64,000 nucleotides of DNA from Alteromonas sp. BL110 (GCF_003443615.1 NZ_CP031967.1:1736001-1800000), one strand, 5' to 3'. Positions 40,106-49,779 are shown, counted from the first letter of the stretch. The notes: a model not told the origin generated them from the letters alone. A program made the numbers and translations.

Positions 40106-41588
40106 CAGTAACAATCAAACGCCCGTTAAAAACGTTGTTATTGCAGGTGGTGGTACTGCAGGGTGGATGGCGGCAACGGCGCTCTCCCGGCTTTTGGGTA
40201 AGTCTATAAAGGTTACGCTAGTTGAATCAAAAGATATTGGTATTGTAGGCGTTGGCGAAGCCACCATTCCGCCGATTAGAACATTTCATAAGTTGCTAGG
40301 TATAGACGAAAAAGCCTTCATGCGCGCTACACAAGCAACGTTTAAATTGGGTATAGAGTTTGAAAACTGGCGTGAACAGGGTCACAGCTATATACATTCG
40401 TTTGGCATTACCGGAAGAGAGTGCTGGGCAGGCGAGTTTCACCATTTTTGGCTACGGGCTAAAGAATACGGGTTTGGTGGCGAGTTTGGTGATTATTGCC
40501 CTGAACTGATTGCCGCTAAGCAGAATAAATTTGCTACATCAGAAGCTATGCCGCTCAACTTTGCTTATCATTTTGATGCCGTCGCCTACGGTCGATTTTT
40601 AAAATCGTTAGCTTGCGAAGCTGGGGTGACACACAAGATAGGGGATATAGAAAAGGTCGATGTTTTCCCGCAATCAGGCAACATCCAATCCCTACAATTA
40701 GCAAGCGGTGAAGTGGTAGATGGTGACTTTTTCATAGACTGTACGGGTTTTAAAGGGCTGCTTATTGAACAGGCGCTCCACACTGGCTATGACGATTGGC
40801 AGCACTATTTATTTTGCGATAGAGCAGTTGCCATGCAAACGGAGCTTACTGCGCCACCTGTGCCGTACACCAAAAGCGTGGCACATCAGGCGGGATGGCG
40901 CTGGCAGATCCCACTTCAAGAACGCATGGGTAACGGATTGGTATTTTGTAGCCGCTTTATGAGCGATGGTGAAGCAATAGATACACTGAAATCGCAGGTG
41001 CCGGGCGCGCCAATTAATGAGCCGAGAGTGATTCGCTTTACGCCCGGTAAGCGCAGGCGTGGTTGGAATAAAAACTGCGTAGCGTTAGGGCTATCCAGTG
41101 GCTTTATTGAGCCACTAGAGTCGACTAGTATTCATCTAATAATGACCGGCCTTATACGCCTAATGCGTTTATTCCCTTTTGATGGCATCACCCAAAGCGC
41201 AATCGATGAATACAACAACAAGTTTGATAGTGAAATGTCGGCCATACTCGACTTCATTGTTATGCATTACAAGGTGACACAGCGCGAAGACAGTCCATTT
41301 TGGCAACAGTGCCAGCGCATGGACGTACCGCCGTCACTTACACATAAATTGGCTTTGTTCGCCGAGTCTGGCCGGGTGTTTTTAGATGATGGAGATATCT
41401 TTCGTGTCGACTCCTGGACTCAAGTATTGATGGGCCAAGGCATGACGCCCAAGCAATATCACCGCGTGGCCGATGAAATGAGTGAGCAGTCTTTAAAGCA
41501 ATTTATGGCAGGATTAAAACAGCAGGTGGATAACCATGTAGCTAAACTCCCCGCGCACGAGGCCTTCTTAACACAGTATTTGAAATGA
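40083..41588 (+). CDS. Tryptophan-halogenase-like flavoprotein 2
   Basis: A 501-residue paralogue of the preceding gene. FAD motif AGGGTAGWMAA is at 21-31, VGVGEATIPPIRTFH follows, and Lys88 is in ATFKLGIEFENWREQGH. The canonical GWRWQIPLQ is intact, and SSGFIEPLESTSIH carries the catalytic Glu. The start is ATG at 40083 with AAGGA upstream, inside the 3' end of gene 1, so translation is coupled. All halogenase motifs are intact, making this the better candidate for real activity. The flavin reductase partner is not encoded nearby. Confidence 0.9.
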   Translation: MTVSGLDSSNNQTPVKNVVIAGGGTAGWMAATALSRLLGKSIKVTLVESKDIGIVGVGEATIPPIRTFHKLLGIDEKAFMRATQATFKLGIEFENWREQGHSYIHSFGITGRECWAGEFHHFWLRAKEYGFGGEFGDYCPELIAAKQNKFATSEAMPLNFAYHFDAVAYGRFLKSLACEAGVTHKIGDIEKVDVFPQSGNIQSLQLASGEVVDGDFFIDCTGFKGLLIEQALHTGYDDWQHYLFCDRAVAMQTELTAPPVPYTKSVAHQAGWRWQIPLQERMGNGLVFCSRFMSDGEAIDTLKSQVPGAPINEPRVIRFTPGKRRRGWNKNCVALGLSSGFIEPLESTSIHLIMTGLIRLMRLFPFDGITQSAIDEYNNKFDSEMSAILDFIVMHYKVTQREDSPFWQQCQRMDVPPSLTHKLALFAESGRVFLDDGDIFRVDSWTQVLMGQGMTPKQYHRVADEMSEQSLKQFMAGLKQQVDNHVAKLPAHEAFLTQYLK

Positions 41589-41652
41589 ATTATTTGAAGC
41601 GTTAGTTGTTGGCGGCAGGTCGCGCGTTAACAGTGAGCCTAGCAGCTCGCTT

Positions 41653-42972
41653 TTACCATCTTTCAGGTAAATACTGCGTGAAATACAAAGGCATCACGAT
41701 ATTGGTTTTTTCTAACGCTGAAGAACCTTGTGTACCGGTCAACTTAAAAGTTTTACTTGGATTACATTTTTCAATGTAGGATGCCAACGATTTTGCTCTT
41801 GTACGTTTACCACTTTTGACTTCAACAGGGACGATATCGCCAACATCGGTCGCCAAGATAAATTCGATTTCGGCGCGGGCGTCATTCCAAGAATAGCTTG
41901 GGTCAACGCCAATAGCAGTGAACTCTTGTTGCACAAAGTTTTCAGCTACATAGCCTTTGTATTCATAGTTTTGTTGCTTAATCTCTTTATAACTGCTGCC
42001 TAGCATATGATTGAGCAGGCCCACATCAAAAAGAAACAGTTTAACCATATTTTCTTTTTTATAGGCCGCCAACGGAGATTTCGGCAATCCTTCTATAGGG
42101 TAGTTTGGCAAAGCTAAGCGGCAACAGTTAAGCCAATGGATCGCGGTTTCAAAATCGCTATAACGAGATTTACGCTTATGCACATGCTTAAATTTAAAGC
42201 GTTTAACCGAATCATCGCTGACAAGTGATAGCTGCGCTGGAATGCTATTGAATACCGATTCAATCAGTGTGGCATCGACCTTGCCCGCGTACTTACCGAA
42301 GTCGCGACGATAACCTTCAACTAAGTCGGCATGAATTTTTGTGACTTTTTCAACACGCTCTAGAATGCTTGAATTTTTAAACTGATACCAAGCAGAAACG
42401 GCTTCCGGCATACCACCGGTAAAAAAATAGTCGGTTAGTTTGTCCATCAATTTAGTGTGTACTGCCGGTGTGCTTGCTTGACTATCAAACGCTTTGATCA
42501 GGGCTTGCTCGTTGGATGCGTAAACAAATTCTTGGAAGGTCAGTGGACGTAAATTGTATTGTTCTACCTTGCCTACAGGGAAGGTATTAAGCAAACCAAT
42601 GTTAGAGCCGCTGGCTGCGACAAAATAGGACGGTGCTTTTTCGGCAAAATACTTCAGCGAAGTGACGGCTCGTTCACACTCGCCAATTTCATCTAATATT
42701 AACAAGTCTGTTCCTGGATTGAACGCTTGGTTGGTTAACAATTCAATGTTCATTACTAGCTCGTCAGGTGACAACGAGCCATCGAACGCTTCTTTGTAAG
42801 TAGGGTTTTCGAGGAAGTCGATACGAAGGATGTTGGCAAAGGTGTTCCCAAATAACTCTTGCAGCAGATAGGTTTTACCTGTTTGTCTTGCACCATCGAT
42901 CAATAATGGCTTACGCACAGGTTGATTTTTCCATGCTATGAGAGCGTTTAGTAGGTTGCGCTGCATTGTCAT
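41653..42972 (-). CDS. AAA ATPase with C-terminal DUF4143
   Basis: A 439-residue protein. Walker A GARQTGKTY is at residues 27-35, Walker B DLLILDEIGECE near 92-103, and the middle segment reads LRPLTFQEFVYASNE. The C-terminal DUF4143 region ends in a nuclease-like segment (FILATDVGDIVPVEVKSGKR, with Glu-x-Lys). This family is widespread, often singly inserted, and its function is poorly known. An in-frame ATG two codons later is better spaced from GGGA. It is flanked by unrelated genes and reads like a moveable single gene. Confidence 0.85.
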   Translation of the reverse strand: MTMQRNLLNALIAWKNQPVRKPLLIDGARQTGKTYLLQELFGNTFANILRIDFLENPTYKEAFDGSLSPDELVMNIELLTNQAFNPGTDLLILDEIGECERAVTSLKYFAEKAPSYFVAASGSNIGLLNTFPVGKVEQYNLRPLTFQEFVYASNEQALIKAFDSQASTPAVHTKLMDKLTDYFFTGGMPEAVSAWYQFKNSSILERVEKVTKIHADLVEGYRRDFGKYAGKVDATLIESVFNSIPAQLSLVSDDSVKRFKFKHVHKRKSRYSDFETAIHWLNCCRLALPNYPIEGLPKSPLAAYKKENMVKLFLFDVGLLNHMLGSSYKEIKQQNYEYKGYVAENFVQQEFTAIGVDPSYSWNDARAEIEFILATDVGDIVPVEVKSGKRTRAKSLASYIEKCNPSKTFKLTGTQGSSALEKTNIVMPLYFTQYLPERW

Positions 42973-43159
42973 TTCCCGCCAATTGAGACTGTTAACTGCT
43001 TATAGTATAACTTATCCCACATTTTTCGCGCATTAAAGTGTGGAATTTTACATTTTTATGCGCGTAAAAGTGTAAAGGTGCGCTATTTGGGCAAAACTTC
43101 CCCTTTTAAGATGATTTTGGGCACTATCTGCAAACCGGTTTGAGCGGGGAAAATAAAGA

Positions 43160-43190
43160 AGCCCTGTTTTTACAAGCAAATAACAGGGCT
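43160..43190 (-). terminator. Terminator downstream of yicC
   Basis: A 9-bp stem AGCCCTGTT / AACAGGGCT. On the minus strand it is followed by TCTTTATTTT, ending transcription of yicC 41 bp after its stop. Confidence 0.6.
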
Positions 43191-43230
43191 TTTAAGACGT
43201 CTTTGATCGGGTTGCTTTTTACACAAGAAC

Positions 43231-44094
43231 CTATTCTATATTCTGAATTTGCTCACGCATCTGCTCAATCAATACCTTAAGTTCAACGGCTGATTGTGTG
43301 ATGTCGGTACTGATAGACTTTGAACCTAAGGTGTTTGACTCGCGGTTAAATTCTTGCATCATGAAGTCTAAACGGCGACCTACTGCCCCGCCCTTTTTAA
43401 GGATATTGCGCGTTTCTTTGACGTGGGCGTTTAGGCGATCTAGCTCTTCGGCAACATCGACTTTTTGCGCAAGCATAATCATTTCTTGTTCAAAACGGCC
43501 AGCATCAAGCTCTATCTTTGCTTCTTCAAAGCGGGTTTGCACTTTTTCTCGTTGCCACACCATAATTTCAGGCATACGCGCGGCTACTTTTTCTGCTTCA
43601 ACTTCAATAGCGTCTAGGCGCTGCGTGATCATACCTTTAAGGGCTTCACCTTCTGTAGCGCGAGCACTGATAAAGACGTTTAACGCTTGATCGAACGCTG
43701 CCATTACGTCGCCGTGAATGGTATCCATGTCGGCTTCTTCCGCTGCAATTACGCCAGGCCAGCGCAAAACGTCTAGTGGGTTTACTCCGGTAGATTGGCC
43801 ATGCGATTGCACCCAATCGGCGGCGTGAAGGACTTGTTTAGCCAGTTCTTCGTTTAGGCTTAACTTGGTTACAGCAGCGTCGTTCGCGGTAAAACGAAGC
43901 GCACATTCAACTTTGCCTCGCGCCAGCTTTTTACGAAAACGCTCGCGCAAAACCGGCTCTAACGAGCGGAACTGTTCCGGTAGGCGAAAGTAAGTTTCTA
44001 AAAAGCGTTGGTTAACTGAGCGTATTTCCCATACGGCTGAGCCCCACTCTTTTTTGGTTTCTACGCGCGCAAACGCTGTCATGCTGTAAATCAT
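43231..44094 (-). CDS. yicC: YicC-family endoribonuclease
   Basis: A 287-residue protein. It opens MIYSMTAFARVETKKEWGSAVWEIRSVN, has a YicC N-domain, and ends with the DUF1732 segment (GRRLDFMMQEFNRESNTLGSKS). E. coli YicC cleaves the sRNA RyhB and shapes RNA turnover. It diverges from rph across a 301-bp gap, an arrangement widespread in gammaproteobacteria. Length is normal. Confidence 0.93.
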   Translation of the reverse strand: MIYSMTAFARVETKKEWGSAVWEIRSVNQRFLETYFRLPEQFRSLEPVLRERFRKKLARGKVECALRFTANDAAVTKLSLNEELAKQVLHAADWVQSHGQSTGVNPLDVLRWPGVIAAEEADMDTIHGDVMAAFDQALNVFISARATEGEALKGMITQRLDAIEVEAEKVAARMPEIMVWQREKVQTRFEEAKIELDAGRFEQEMIMLAQKVDVAEELDRLNAHVKETRNILKKGGAVGRRLDFMMQEFNRESNTLGSKSISTDITQSAVELKVLIEQMREQIQNIE

Positions 44095-44395
44095 AATTAT
44101 CCTTTAAATTTAACTGAAAGCCTGCAAAAACAACCCGAACGTCGTGTTGTATACGTGAATATCTAGAGCAGGTTTTCTTGTATTTTGTATATTAGCGCAC
44201 ATTTACGTAATTCAATAAGCAAACATGTAAAGTTCGTTTTTAACGGCTGTGGGTAATGCGTTATACTTAAGCGCAATTTCGTAGCTATATCGAATTTACA
44301 GGGATTGACCGCGAATTGAGCTTTCTATACCCATATCGCACGAAAAACCTGTAAAACGCTACCCTTTTTTAAGCATTTACGTTGTGGAGAACACT
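44095..44395. other. Gap between yicC and rph
   Basis: A 301-bp divergent promoter region. A TATACT at 44262-44267 is a plausible -10 for rph, without a good -35. I see nothing else. Confidence 0.35.
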
Positions 44396-45109
44396 ATGCG
44401 TCCAAGCGGAAGAACCGCCAGTCAAATTCGCCCTGTTACTATTACTCGCCAGTACACTTGCCACGCAGAAGGCTCTGTTTTAGTAGAGTTTGGTAACACT
44501 AAGGTGTTGTGTAATGCGACGGTGGAAGAAGGTGTACCACGCTTTATGAAGGGCCAAGGTAAAGGTTGGGTTACCGCCGAATACAGCATGCTTCCACGTG
44601 CTACCCATACGCGTAGCGGTCGTGAAGCGGCGCGTGGTAAGCAAGGTGGTCGTACGCTAGAAATTCAACGTTTGATTGCGCGCTCACTTCGCGCGGCGAT
44701 TGATTTAAAACTTCTGGGCGAAAACACAATTACACTTGATTGTGATGTCATTCAAGCCGACGGCGGTACGCGCACGGCATCAATTACCGGTGCATGTGTC
44801 GCGCTTGTTGATGCGCTTACCTATATGCGTGCAAAAGGCATTATCAAAACAAACCCGCTTAAGCACATGATTGCTGCACTTTCGGTGGGCATTTACGAAG
44901 GTACGCCAATTGCTGACCTTGAGTACACGGAAGACTCTGAAGCAGAAACAGATATGAACATCGTGATGACCGAAACTGGTAAACTGATTGAAGTTCAAGG
45001 TACTGCTGAGGGTGAACCTTTCTCATTTGAAGAGCTTGATGAATTATTGAAAATTGGTAAGCACGGCTTACGCGAATTGTTTGATATTCAAAAAGCGGCG
45101 CTTGCGTAA
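44396..45109 (+). CDS. rph: Ribonuclease PH
   Basis: A 237-residue phosphorolytic 3'-5' exoribonuclease that trims tRNA 3' ends. I start it at the ATG at 44396, which gives the family N-terminus [14 protein letters not shown]; the upstream GTG at 44384 overlaps the GGAG ribosome site. Catalytic features are present: [31 protein letters not shown] and [19 protein letters not shown]. It is followed by pyrE, as in E. coli. No frameshift is seen, unlike the E. coli K-12 rph-1 allele. Confidence 0.97.
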   Translation: MRPSGRTASQIRPVTITRQYTCHAEGSVLVEFGNTKVLCNATVEEGVPRFMKGQGKGWVTAEYSMLPRATHTRSGREAARGKQGGRTLEIQRLIARSLRAAIDLKLLGENTITLDCDVIQADGGTRTASITGACVALVDALTYMRAKGIIKTNPLKHMIAALSVGIYEGTPIADLEYTEDSEAETDMNIVMTETGKLIEVQGTAEGEPFSFEELDELLKIGKHGLRELFDIQKAALA

Positions 45110-45166
45110 GCGAGGCAATTAAGCGTATTTAACGCCTACGTATTAGTTAGTAATTAAGAGGTCATC

Positions 45167-45808
45167 ATGAAAGCGTTTCAGCGTGATTTTATCGAGTTTG
45201 CCATTGAGCGTGGCGTACTAAAATTTGGCGAATTTACTTTAAAGTCTGGCCGCGTTAGCCCTTACTTTTTTAATGCGGGCTTGTTTAATCGCGGCGGCGA
45301 TTTGGCCAAGCTAGGGCGTTTTTACGCTGATGCGCTAATGGATGCAGGTGTCGAATTCGATGTACTGTTTGGTCCAGCGTATAAAGGCATTCCTATTGCG
45401 ACGACTACCGCGGTTGCACTGGCCGATAGCCACAACCTTGACGTGCCTTATTGCTTCAACCGTAAAGAAGCAAAGACACACGGTGAAGGCGGCAATTTAG
45501 TTGGCAGCCCACTAGAGGGTAAGGTTATGCTGGTGGATGATGTGATCACTGCGGGTACGGCTATTCGCGAATCAATGACATTAATTGAACAGCAGCGGGC
45601 AAGTTTGTCTGGTGTGTTGATCGCATTAGACAGACAAGAGCGCGGTAATGGCGAACTGTCAGCTATTCAAGAGGTCGAGCGCGATTTTGGCACTCAGGTG
45701 ATTTCTATTGTATCGCTTGCCGATGTGGTGGCTTATCTGACTGAAAAAGGCGGATATGCTAGCGAGATTAACGCTATCAACACTTACCGTGAAAACTATG
45801 GCATCTGA
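45167..45808 (+). CDS. pyrE: Orotate phosphoribosyltransferase
   Basis: A 213-residue enzyme of pyrimidine synthesis that converts orotate and PRPP to OMP. The PRPP-binding motif is [14 protein letters not shown], with the phosphate loop [19 protein letters not shown] and [12 protein letters not shown]. Length is typical. It shares the rph operon. Its 3' end overlaps the next start by 11 bp. Confidence 0.97.
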   Translation: MKAFQRDFIEFAIERGVLKFGEFTLKSGRVSPYFFNAGLFNRGGDLAKLGRFYADALMDAGVEFDVLFGPAYKGIPIATTTAVALADSHNLDVPYCFNRKEAKTHGEGGNLVGSPLEGKVMLVDDVITAGTAIRESMTLIEQQRASLSGVLIALDRQERGNGELSAIQEVERDFGTQVISIVSLADVVAYLTEKGGYASEINAINTYRENYGI

Positions 45809-46058
45809 TTTTGATAGCGCCTTCAGCGCTGCAAATCAACACTTGGATGCGCTAGGACTTCGTTGTCCAGAGCCAGTGATGATGGTGCGTTTGAATATCC
45901 GTAAGCTGGCCGACGGGGAAACCTTATCGGTCACGGCTGATGACCCATCGACGGCAAGAGATATTCCTAGCTTTTGCCGCTTTATGGATCATACGTTGGT
46001 AGCGTCTCAAACAGAGACCTTGCCTTACCAGTACGTTATTAAAAAAGGGCGCGCTTAA
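45798..46058 (+). CDS. tusA: Sulfurtransferase TusA
   Basis: An 86-residue sulfur carrier. I chose the ATG at 45798 because it gives the family-like start, with the active-site Cys23 in [17 protein letters not shown] and the C-terminal [15 protein letters not shown]. It overlaps pyrE by 11 bp. TusA moves sulfur from IscS to the TusBCD relay for 2-thiouridine in tRNA. The placement in an rph-pyrE operon is unusual; motifs are near identical to E. coli TusA. Confidence 0.93.
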   Translation: MASDFDSAFSAANQHLDALGLRCPEPVMMVRLNIRKLADGETLSVTADDPSTARDIPSFCRFMDHTLVASQTETLPYQYVIKKGRA

Positions 46059-46069
46059 GCGCCTTTTTT
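46041..46069 (+). terminator. Terminator overlapping the tusA stop
   Basis: GGCGC (46048-46052), loop GCTTAA, GCGCC (46059-46063), then TTTTTT. The tusA TAA lies within the loop/arm. It ends the rph-pyrE-tusA operon. Confidence 0.8.
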
Positions 46070-46109
46070 ACTTTCAAATTTAGGCTCTTAGCGCCTTCCA
46101 TTTAAATTT

Positions 46110-46913
46110 CTATTCTACCTTTCTGTATTTCGCCTCTAGCGCACAATAAAGGCCGAACATAACAAAGCCTGCGCCCACTGCACCAATGAGATAAGGGCCG
46201 AAGGGCTGCTTCATTAATGTTTCTAACGCTTTTTGTAGCCCACCGGCTTGTGACGGGTTACTTAATATGGCGGCAAGGATAAAAAAGCCACCTACTAATG
46301 AATAAACGACCCCTCTTGCGGTATACCCAAGGCGTCCCGTCACTTTCACACTTTTTCTAATGCGCTGATTTAAAGTGTGTAGTGAAAACTTCTTTAAAAA
46401 GTCGGCGGTGTAAGCATGTTTGAACTGCACAACGGCAAATATGATGATGCAAAGCCCGATTGCGGCCACAAGCAACAGCCCCCATTCATATTGCATCAAA
46501 AACTCACTCACCTTCTTTCCACTGCCTTGGGATGAAGAGCTACTTTGTACTTCTAATAAGGTTTTACCCCCCGCATAAGCCGCAACAAAATAGAACGCGC
46601 CTGATATAAAGAAGAACAGCTTATTTATAATGTGAATGAATAAACTGTCGTCGTTTGATTTGTCAGTAATAAAGATCTGCAGCCAACGCCAGCAGGCATA
46701 ACACGCTAAGCCGAGAACAAGAATTCCCAGAAGAATTTGTCCGAGTGGTTGCTCTTTAAGTGTAATAAAGACATTGGACTGAGAGGCTTTTTCACGGTTT
46801 AACGCAGTAAATACAGATGTAAGAATGAAGACACCAAGCATAACGTACATGACGGTTTTGGCGCTATATCCCGCTCTAGCGGTTATCTCTTTCCATTTAG
46901 ACGAAGGTTCCAC
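46110..46913 (-). CDS. DUF1206 family membrane protein
   Basis: A 267-residue protein with about six membrane helices in three repeats. Each repeat contains a Gly-Tyr-x-Ala-x-G helix (ARAGYSAKTVMYVMLGVF, FISGAFYFVAAYAGG, and GRLGYTARGVVYSLVGGF). This matches DUF1206, a conserved membrane family of unknown function. The start is GTG at 46913. No partner gene is obvious. Confidence 0.8.
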   Translation of the reverse strand: MEPSSKWKEITARAGYSAKTVMYVMLGVFILTSVFTALNREKASQSNVFITLKEQPLGQILLGILVLGLACYACWRWLQIFITDKSNDDSLFIHIINKLFFFISGAFYFVAAYAGGKTLLEVQSSSSSQGSGKKVSEFLMQYEWGLLLVAAIGLCIIIFAVVQFKHAYTADFLKKFSLHTLNQRIRKSVKVTGRLGYTARGVVYSLVGGFFILAAILSNPSQAGGLQKALETLMKQPFGPYLIGAVGAGFVMFGLYCALEAKYRKVE

Positions 46914-47030
46914 GGTGTCCTCTCATAACTTAATTACAAAATAAAAAAGATTCAGTTAGTTATTCTGCTATCAAGTTATGTTCCGTTTTGCTCGTATCTG
47001 TATTTTACGCTTGCGAACTAGTATTTCAGG

Positions 47031-47219
47031 TTAACGTTCTGAACTGTCTGCAGCAGCTTTTAGCAGCAAGTTTTGAAGTGTACGTTTACTGTGGGCACAA
47101 TTGCAGTGAACGTCTGTCATATGTAGAACTTCACCTTTAAGCATTTTTTGAAGTACAGATGCTCTCACACTCAAAGAGACAAAGCCGTCTTCATTTGGTA
47201 TTTGTTTCGACATCATCAT
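47031..47219 (-). CDS. Small Cys-containing protein of unknown function, second gene of a Fur-type operon
   Basis: A 62-residue protein counted from the ATG at 47217-47219, preceded by AAGGAGCGA; an upstream TTG is in frame but contains the ribosome site. The sequence has HCNCAHSKRTLQNLLL, with a Cys-x-Cys-x-His pattern, near residues 37-52. I do not recognise the family. It starts 21 bp after the preceding gene, so the two share the Fur-like site upstream. A metal-binding or regulatory role is only a guess. Confidence 0.6.
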   Translation of the reverse strand: MMMSKQIPNEDGFVSLSVRASVLQKMLKGEVLHMTDVHCNCAHSKRTLQNLLLKAAADSSER

Positions 47220-47240
47220 TCGCTCCTTCAACTTTTTGGT

Positions 47241-47702
47241 TTAATGCAGGGCCGCAGACGCCAGCGGCCTGCTAATTTTAGGTTCATAGGTTTGCTCAAG
47301 CGTGTGCTGAATAGCGGATATAAGCCTACATACAGATGGATTAGTGGCATGCAAAGGCAATATGGCAATTAACTGTTGTTGGCACTCCTGCAAAATTGCG
47401 TGAGATTCTTGCTTTTTATCTTCTTGAGCAAGTAAAGAAGATAAGTACATGCCCATAGTGCCGAACGCGAGTACGTCTTCTTGCACAGCGCTCACTTTTT
47501 CAGAAGATATGGGCTGCAGCGCATTGAGAATCGCCTTAGCGGCTTCAAAGGTTTGATACCCCAACTCTCTGGCACAATCTAATTTACCCTGCTGGTGAGC
47601 TTGCTGAGTTTGTGCCTGCATTGCTAAGCGATGCTCTCGTGCGCTTGAAGGATTTAGCTGTAGCCATTTTCTGTAAACTGGGCATAGACGTTGAACATTC
47701 AC
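47241..47702 (-). CDS. Unknown helical protein, first gene of a Fur-type operon
   Basis: A 153-residue soluble protein with helix-rich composition (AREHRLAMQAQTQQAHQQGKLD, and FEAAKAILNALQP), no signal peptide and no transmembrane segment. I do not recognise it; the spacing suggests a TPR-like all-alpha fold. The start is GTG at 47700-47702 with AGGAGG 7 bp upstream, a strong site. A Fur-type box lies 31 bp upstream. It is co-transcribed with the small protein at 47031. Confidence 0.65.
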   Translation of the reverse strand: MNVQRLCPVYRKWLQLNPSSAREHRLAMQAQTQQAHQQGKLDCARELGYQTFEAAKAILNALQPISSEKVSAVQEDVLAFGTMGMYLSSLLAQEDKKQESHAILQECQQQLIAILPLHATNPSVCRLISAIQHTLEQTYEPKISRPLASAALH

Positions 47703-47733
47703 ATAAGCACCTCCTGTTTTTTATAACATTAGT

Positions 47734-47752
47734 GCAAATAAGAATCATTATC
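47734..47752 (-). promoter_or_regulatory. Candidate Fur box
   Basis: On the minus strand the 19-mer GATAATGATTCTTATTTGC matches the Fur consensus GATAATGATAATCATTATC at 14 of 19 positions. It lies 31 bp before the GTG of the gene at 47241-47702. It suggests iron repression of this two-gene operon. Confidence 0.65.
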
Positions 47753-47874
47753 AAATGTAAAGTTCAAAAAATCTATTGCCGTGATTTGAAATGGCTATCT
47801 AAAAAGTGGCTGGTATTGTTTTGGCAACGTGGTTTTAAAGGCTCTAGTGCCTTCTAGCCAAAGGAATCTTTTGT

Positions 47875-48462
47875 TCAGGAAAGCATGTTAGACAGCCACC
47901 ATAATAAGACGACCACCAGCGTAATAGCGAATACGGCTTTTACCTTGTAGCGCTTTATAAGCTGCTCTGCTTTGTCACCGGCGTAGTACACCACTACTGC
48001 AAGGCCAAAATAGCGAATAGCGCGGGCAATAACCGTGGCTAAAAGGAAAAGTGGAAGTGAGTATTGGGTGGCGCCGGCAGCTAACATGGCCACTTGAAAA
48101 GGAATAGGCGCAATGCCTAGCGTCATCACAAACCAAAAGCCTTGGTTTTGCATTTGTTGTTTAACGCTGTCGAACTGATCTTGACTAAAGAAGGTATCAA
48201 TAACCCACTGACCAACTAGGTCGAAAAGGTAATAGCCAAGGGCATAGCCAAAAACAGCGCCAATCACACAGCCCACGGTGGCCATTAACGCAATTTTCCA
48301 GAGCGAATCTCGTCTAGCTTGCATTAACGGCACCATAACGGCTTCAAGCGGTATAGGAACAATGGTCGATTCTAAAAATGACGCCAGAGTAATACCCTTT
48401 AACATATGTTTGGAATCGATAAGCTTTTTGGTTTTGTGCTTAACTTTTTTACCTAGTGCCAT
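47875..48462 (-). CDS. DedA/VTT-type membrane protein, YqaA-like
   Basis: A 195-residue inner-membrane protein with about four to five hydrophobic segments. The VTT hallmark is FLESTIVPIPLEAVMVPLM near the N-terminus. Later segments include GYALGYYLFDLVGQWVI and LGIAPIPFQVAMLAAGATQY. Relatives handle phospholipid flipping or membrane homeostasis. It lies between the Fur-type pair and the amidohydrolase. Confidence 0.85.
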   Translation of the reverse strand: MALGKKVKHKTKKLIDSKHMLKGITLASFLESTIVPIPLEAVMVPLMQARRDSLWKIALMATVGCVIGAVFGYALGYYLFDLVGQWVIDTFFSQDQFDSVKQQMQNQGFWFVMTLGIAPIPFQVAMLAAGATQYSLPLFLLATVIARAIRYFGLAVVVYYAGDKAEQLIKRYKVKAVFAITLVVVLLWWLSNMLS

Positions 48463-48486
48463 GTAACCTCTACCACTTTTATTGTT

Positions 48487-49779
48487 TTACTGCTTGTAAA
48501 CTACCCCGTCTTTCATCACAAAAGACACGCTTTCCATAAGCGATATATCGTCAAGCGGGTTGCCTTGAACTGCCACAATATCTGCTAGCTTGCCTTGTTC
48601 TAATGTACCTAATATATCGCTTATGCCCAATAAATCTGCGCTATTAACGGTAGCACTAAGAAGTGCGTCAGCAGGGTTCATTCCGGCTTCAACCATTAAT
48701 GCAAATTCCTGTGCATTATCGCCATGGGCTGATACACCACTGTCTGTACCAAAAGCAATTTTTACGCCCGCTTTGTGCGCTTGTTCAAAGGTATTTTGAA
48801 TTAAGGGTCCGATGGCTGCTGCTTTAGGGCGAACTAGCTCAGGAAAGAAACCATCGATCTTGGCTTTATCTGCTACAAACTTTCCAGCCAAGATAGTGGG
48901 TACGTAATAGGTGCCGTGTTTTTTCATCAGCTCGCGAATTTCACTATCCATGTAGGTACCGTGCTCAATAGAATCTACTCCAGCTTCTATTGCGCGCTTC
49001 ATACCTTCTTTACCGTGGGCATGCACAGCCACCGTCATACCGTAGTCTTTTGCTGTATCGACAATCGCTTCTAATTCATCGGTCATAAACTGTGGATTTT
49101 GGCCGCTTTTAGCTACGCTTAGTACGCCGCCAGTTGCAGTAATTTTGATTAGGTCGGCACCATCTTGATAACGGGCTCGTACCGCTTCGCGGGCTTCCAC
49201 TTCGCCGTTAACTACACCCTGTTTAGGGCCAACGTCAGGTCGAAGTAGGTGAGACATACCGTTGCTTGGGTCAGCGTGCCCACCGGTAGTCGCAATAGAC
49301 TTAGCTACTGTGTAAATACGTGGGCCGGTAGCATAGCCTTTCGCAATAGCATTTCTTAAAGCCACTGTTTCGTTATAGCCATCACCTAGGTTGCGCACTG
49401 TGGTAAAGCCTGAATCTAAGGTTATTTGCGCGTAGTTTGCTGCACGCAGTGCGTAATCGGCTTCATTAAGTGAAAAGCGTTCTAAGTAAGTTTGTGGCCC
49501 GCCGTGTTGCGACGATAAATGAACATGCATATCCATAAGACCCGGCATAACCGTGGAAGCGCTTAAATCGATGACGGTGTCGCCTTCTTGTGGCTTGGCA
49601 AACCCTTCCTTTAACGCTGTTATTTTGTTGTCTTCTACAACAACTGTCATTCTTTCCAGAAGTGATTTTGACGTACCAGTAAATACTTTTCCGGCGTGTA
49701 TAAGGGTATCGGCAACCGCAGACAAAGATGATGAGATTAGTGCGCTTGTAATCGCAAGGGTGATTAAAGGCTTTTTCAT
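48487..49779 (-). CDS. Secreted metal-dependent amidohydrolase (imidazolonepropionase-like)
   Basis: A 430-residue protein. The signal peptide is [23 protein letters not shown]. The amidohydrolase barrel carries the metal motif [17 protein letters not shown] (His-x-His), a probable bridging Lys in [12 protein letters not shown], the His ligands HAHGKEG and EHGTYMD, and the catalytic Asp in FGTDSGV. Family members in marine bacteria act as periplasmic Xaa-Pro or N-acyl dipeptidases or prolidase-like enzymes. The exact substrate cannot be told. Confidence 0.88.
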   Translation of the reverse strand: MKKPLITLAITSALISSSLSAVADTLIHAGKVFTGTSKSLLERMTVVVEDNKITALKEGFAKPQEGDTVIDLSASTVMPGLMDMHVHLSSQHGGPQTYLERFSLNEADYALRAANYAQITLDSGFTTVRNLGDGYNETVALRNAIAKGYATGPRIYTVAKSIATTGGHADPSNGMSHLLRPDVGPKQGVVNGEVEAREAVRARYQDGADLIKITATGGVLSVAKSGQNPQFMTDELEAIVDTAKDYGMTVAVHAHGKEGMKRAIEAGVDSIEHGTYMDSEIRELMKKHGTYYVPTILAGKFVADKAKIDGFFPELVRPKAAAIGPLIQNTFEQAHKAGVKIAFGTDSGVSAHGDNAQEFALMVEAGMNPADALLSATVNSADLLGISDILGTLEQGKLADIVAVQGNPLDDISLMESVSFVMKDGVVYKQ

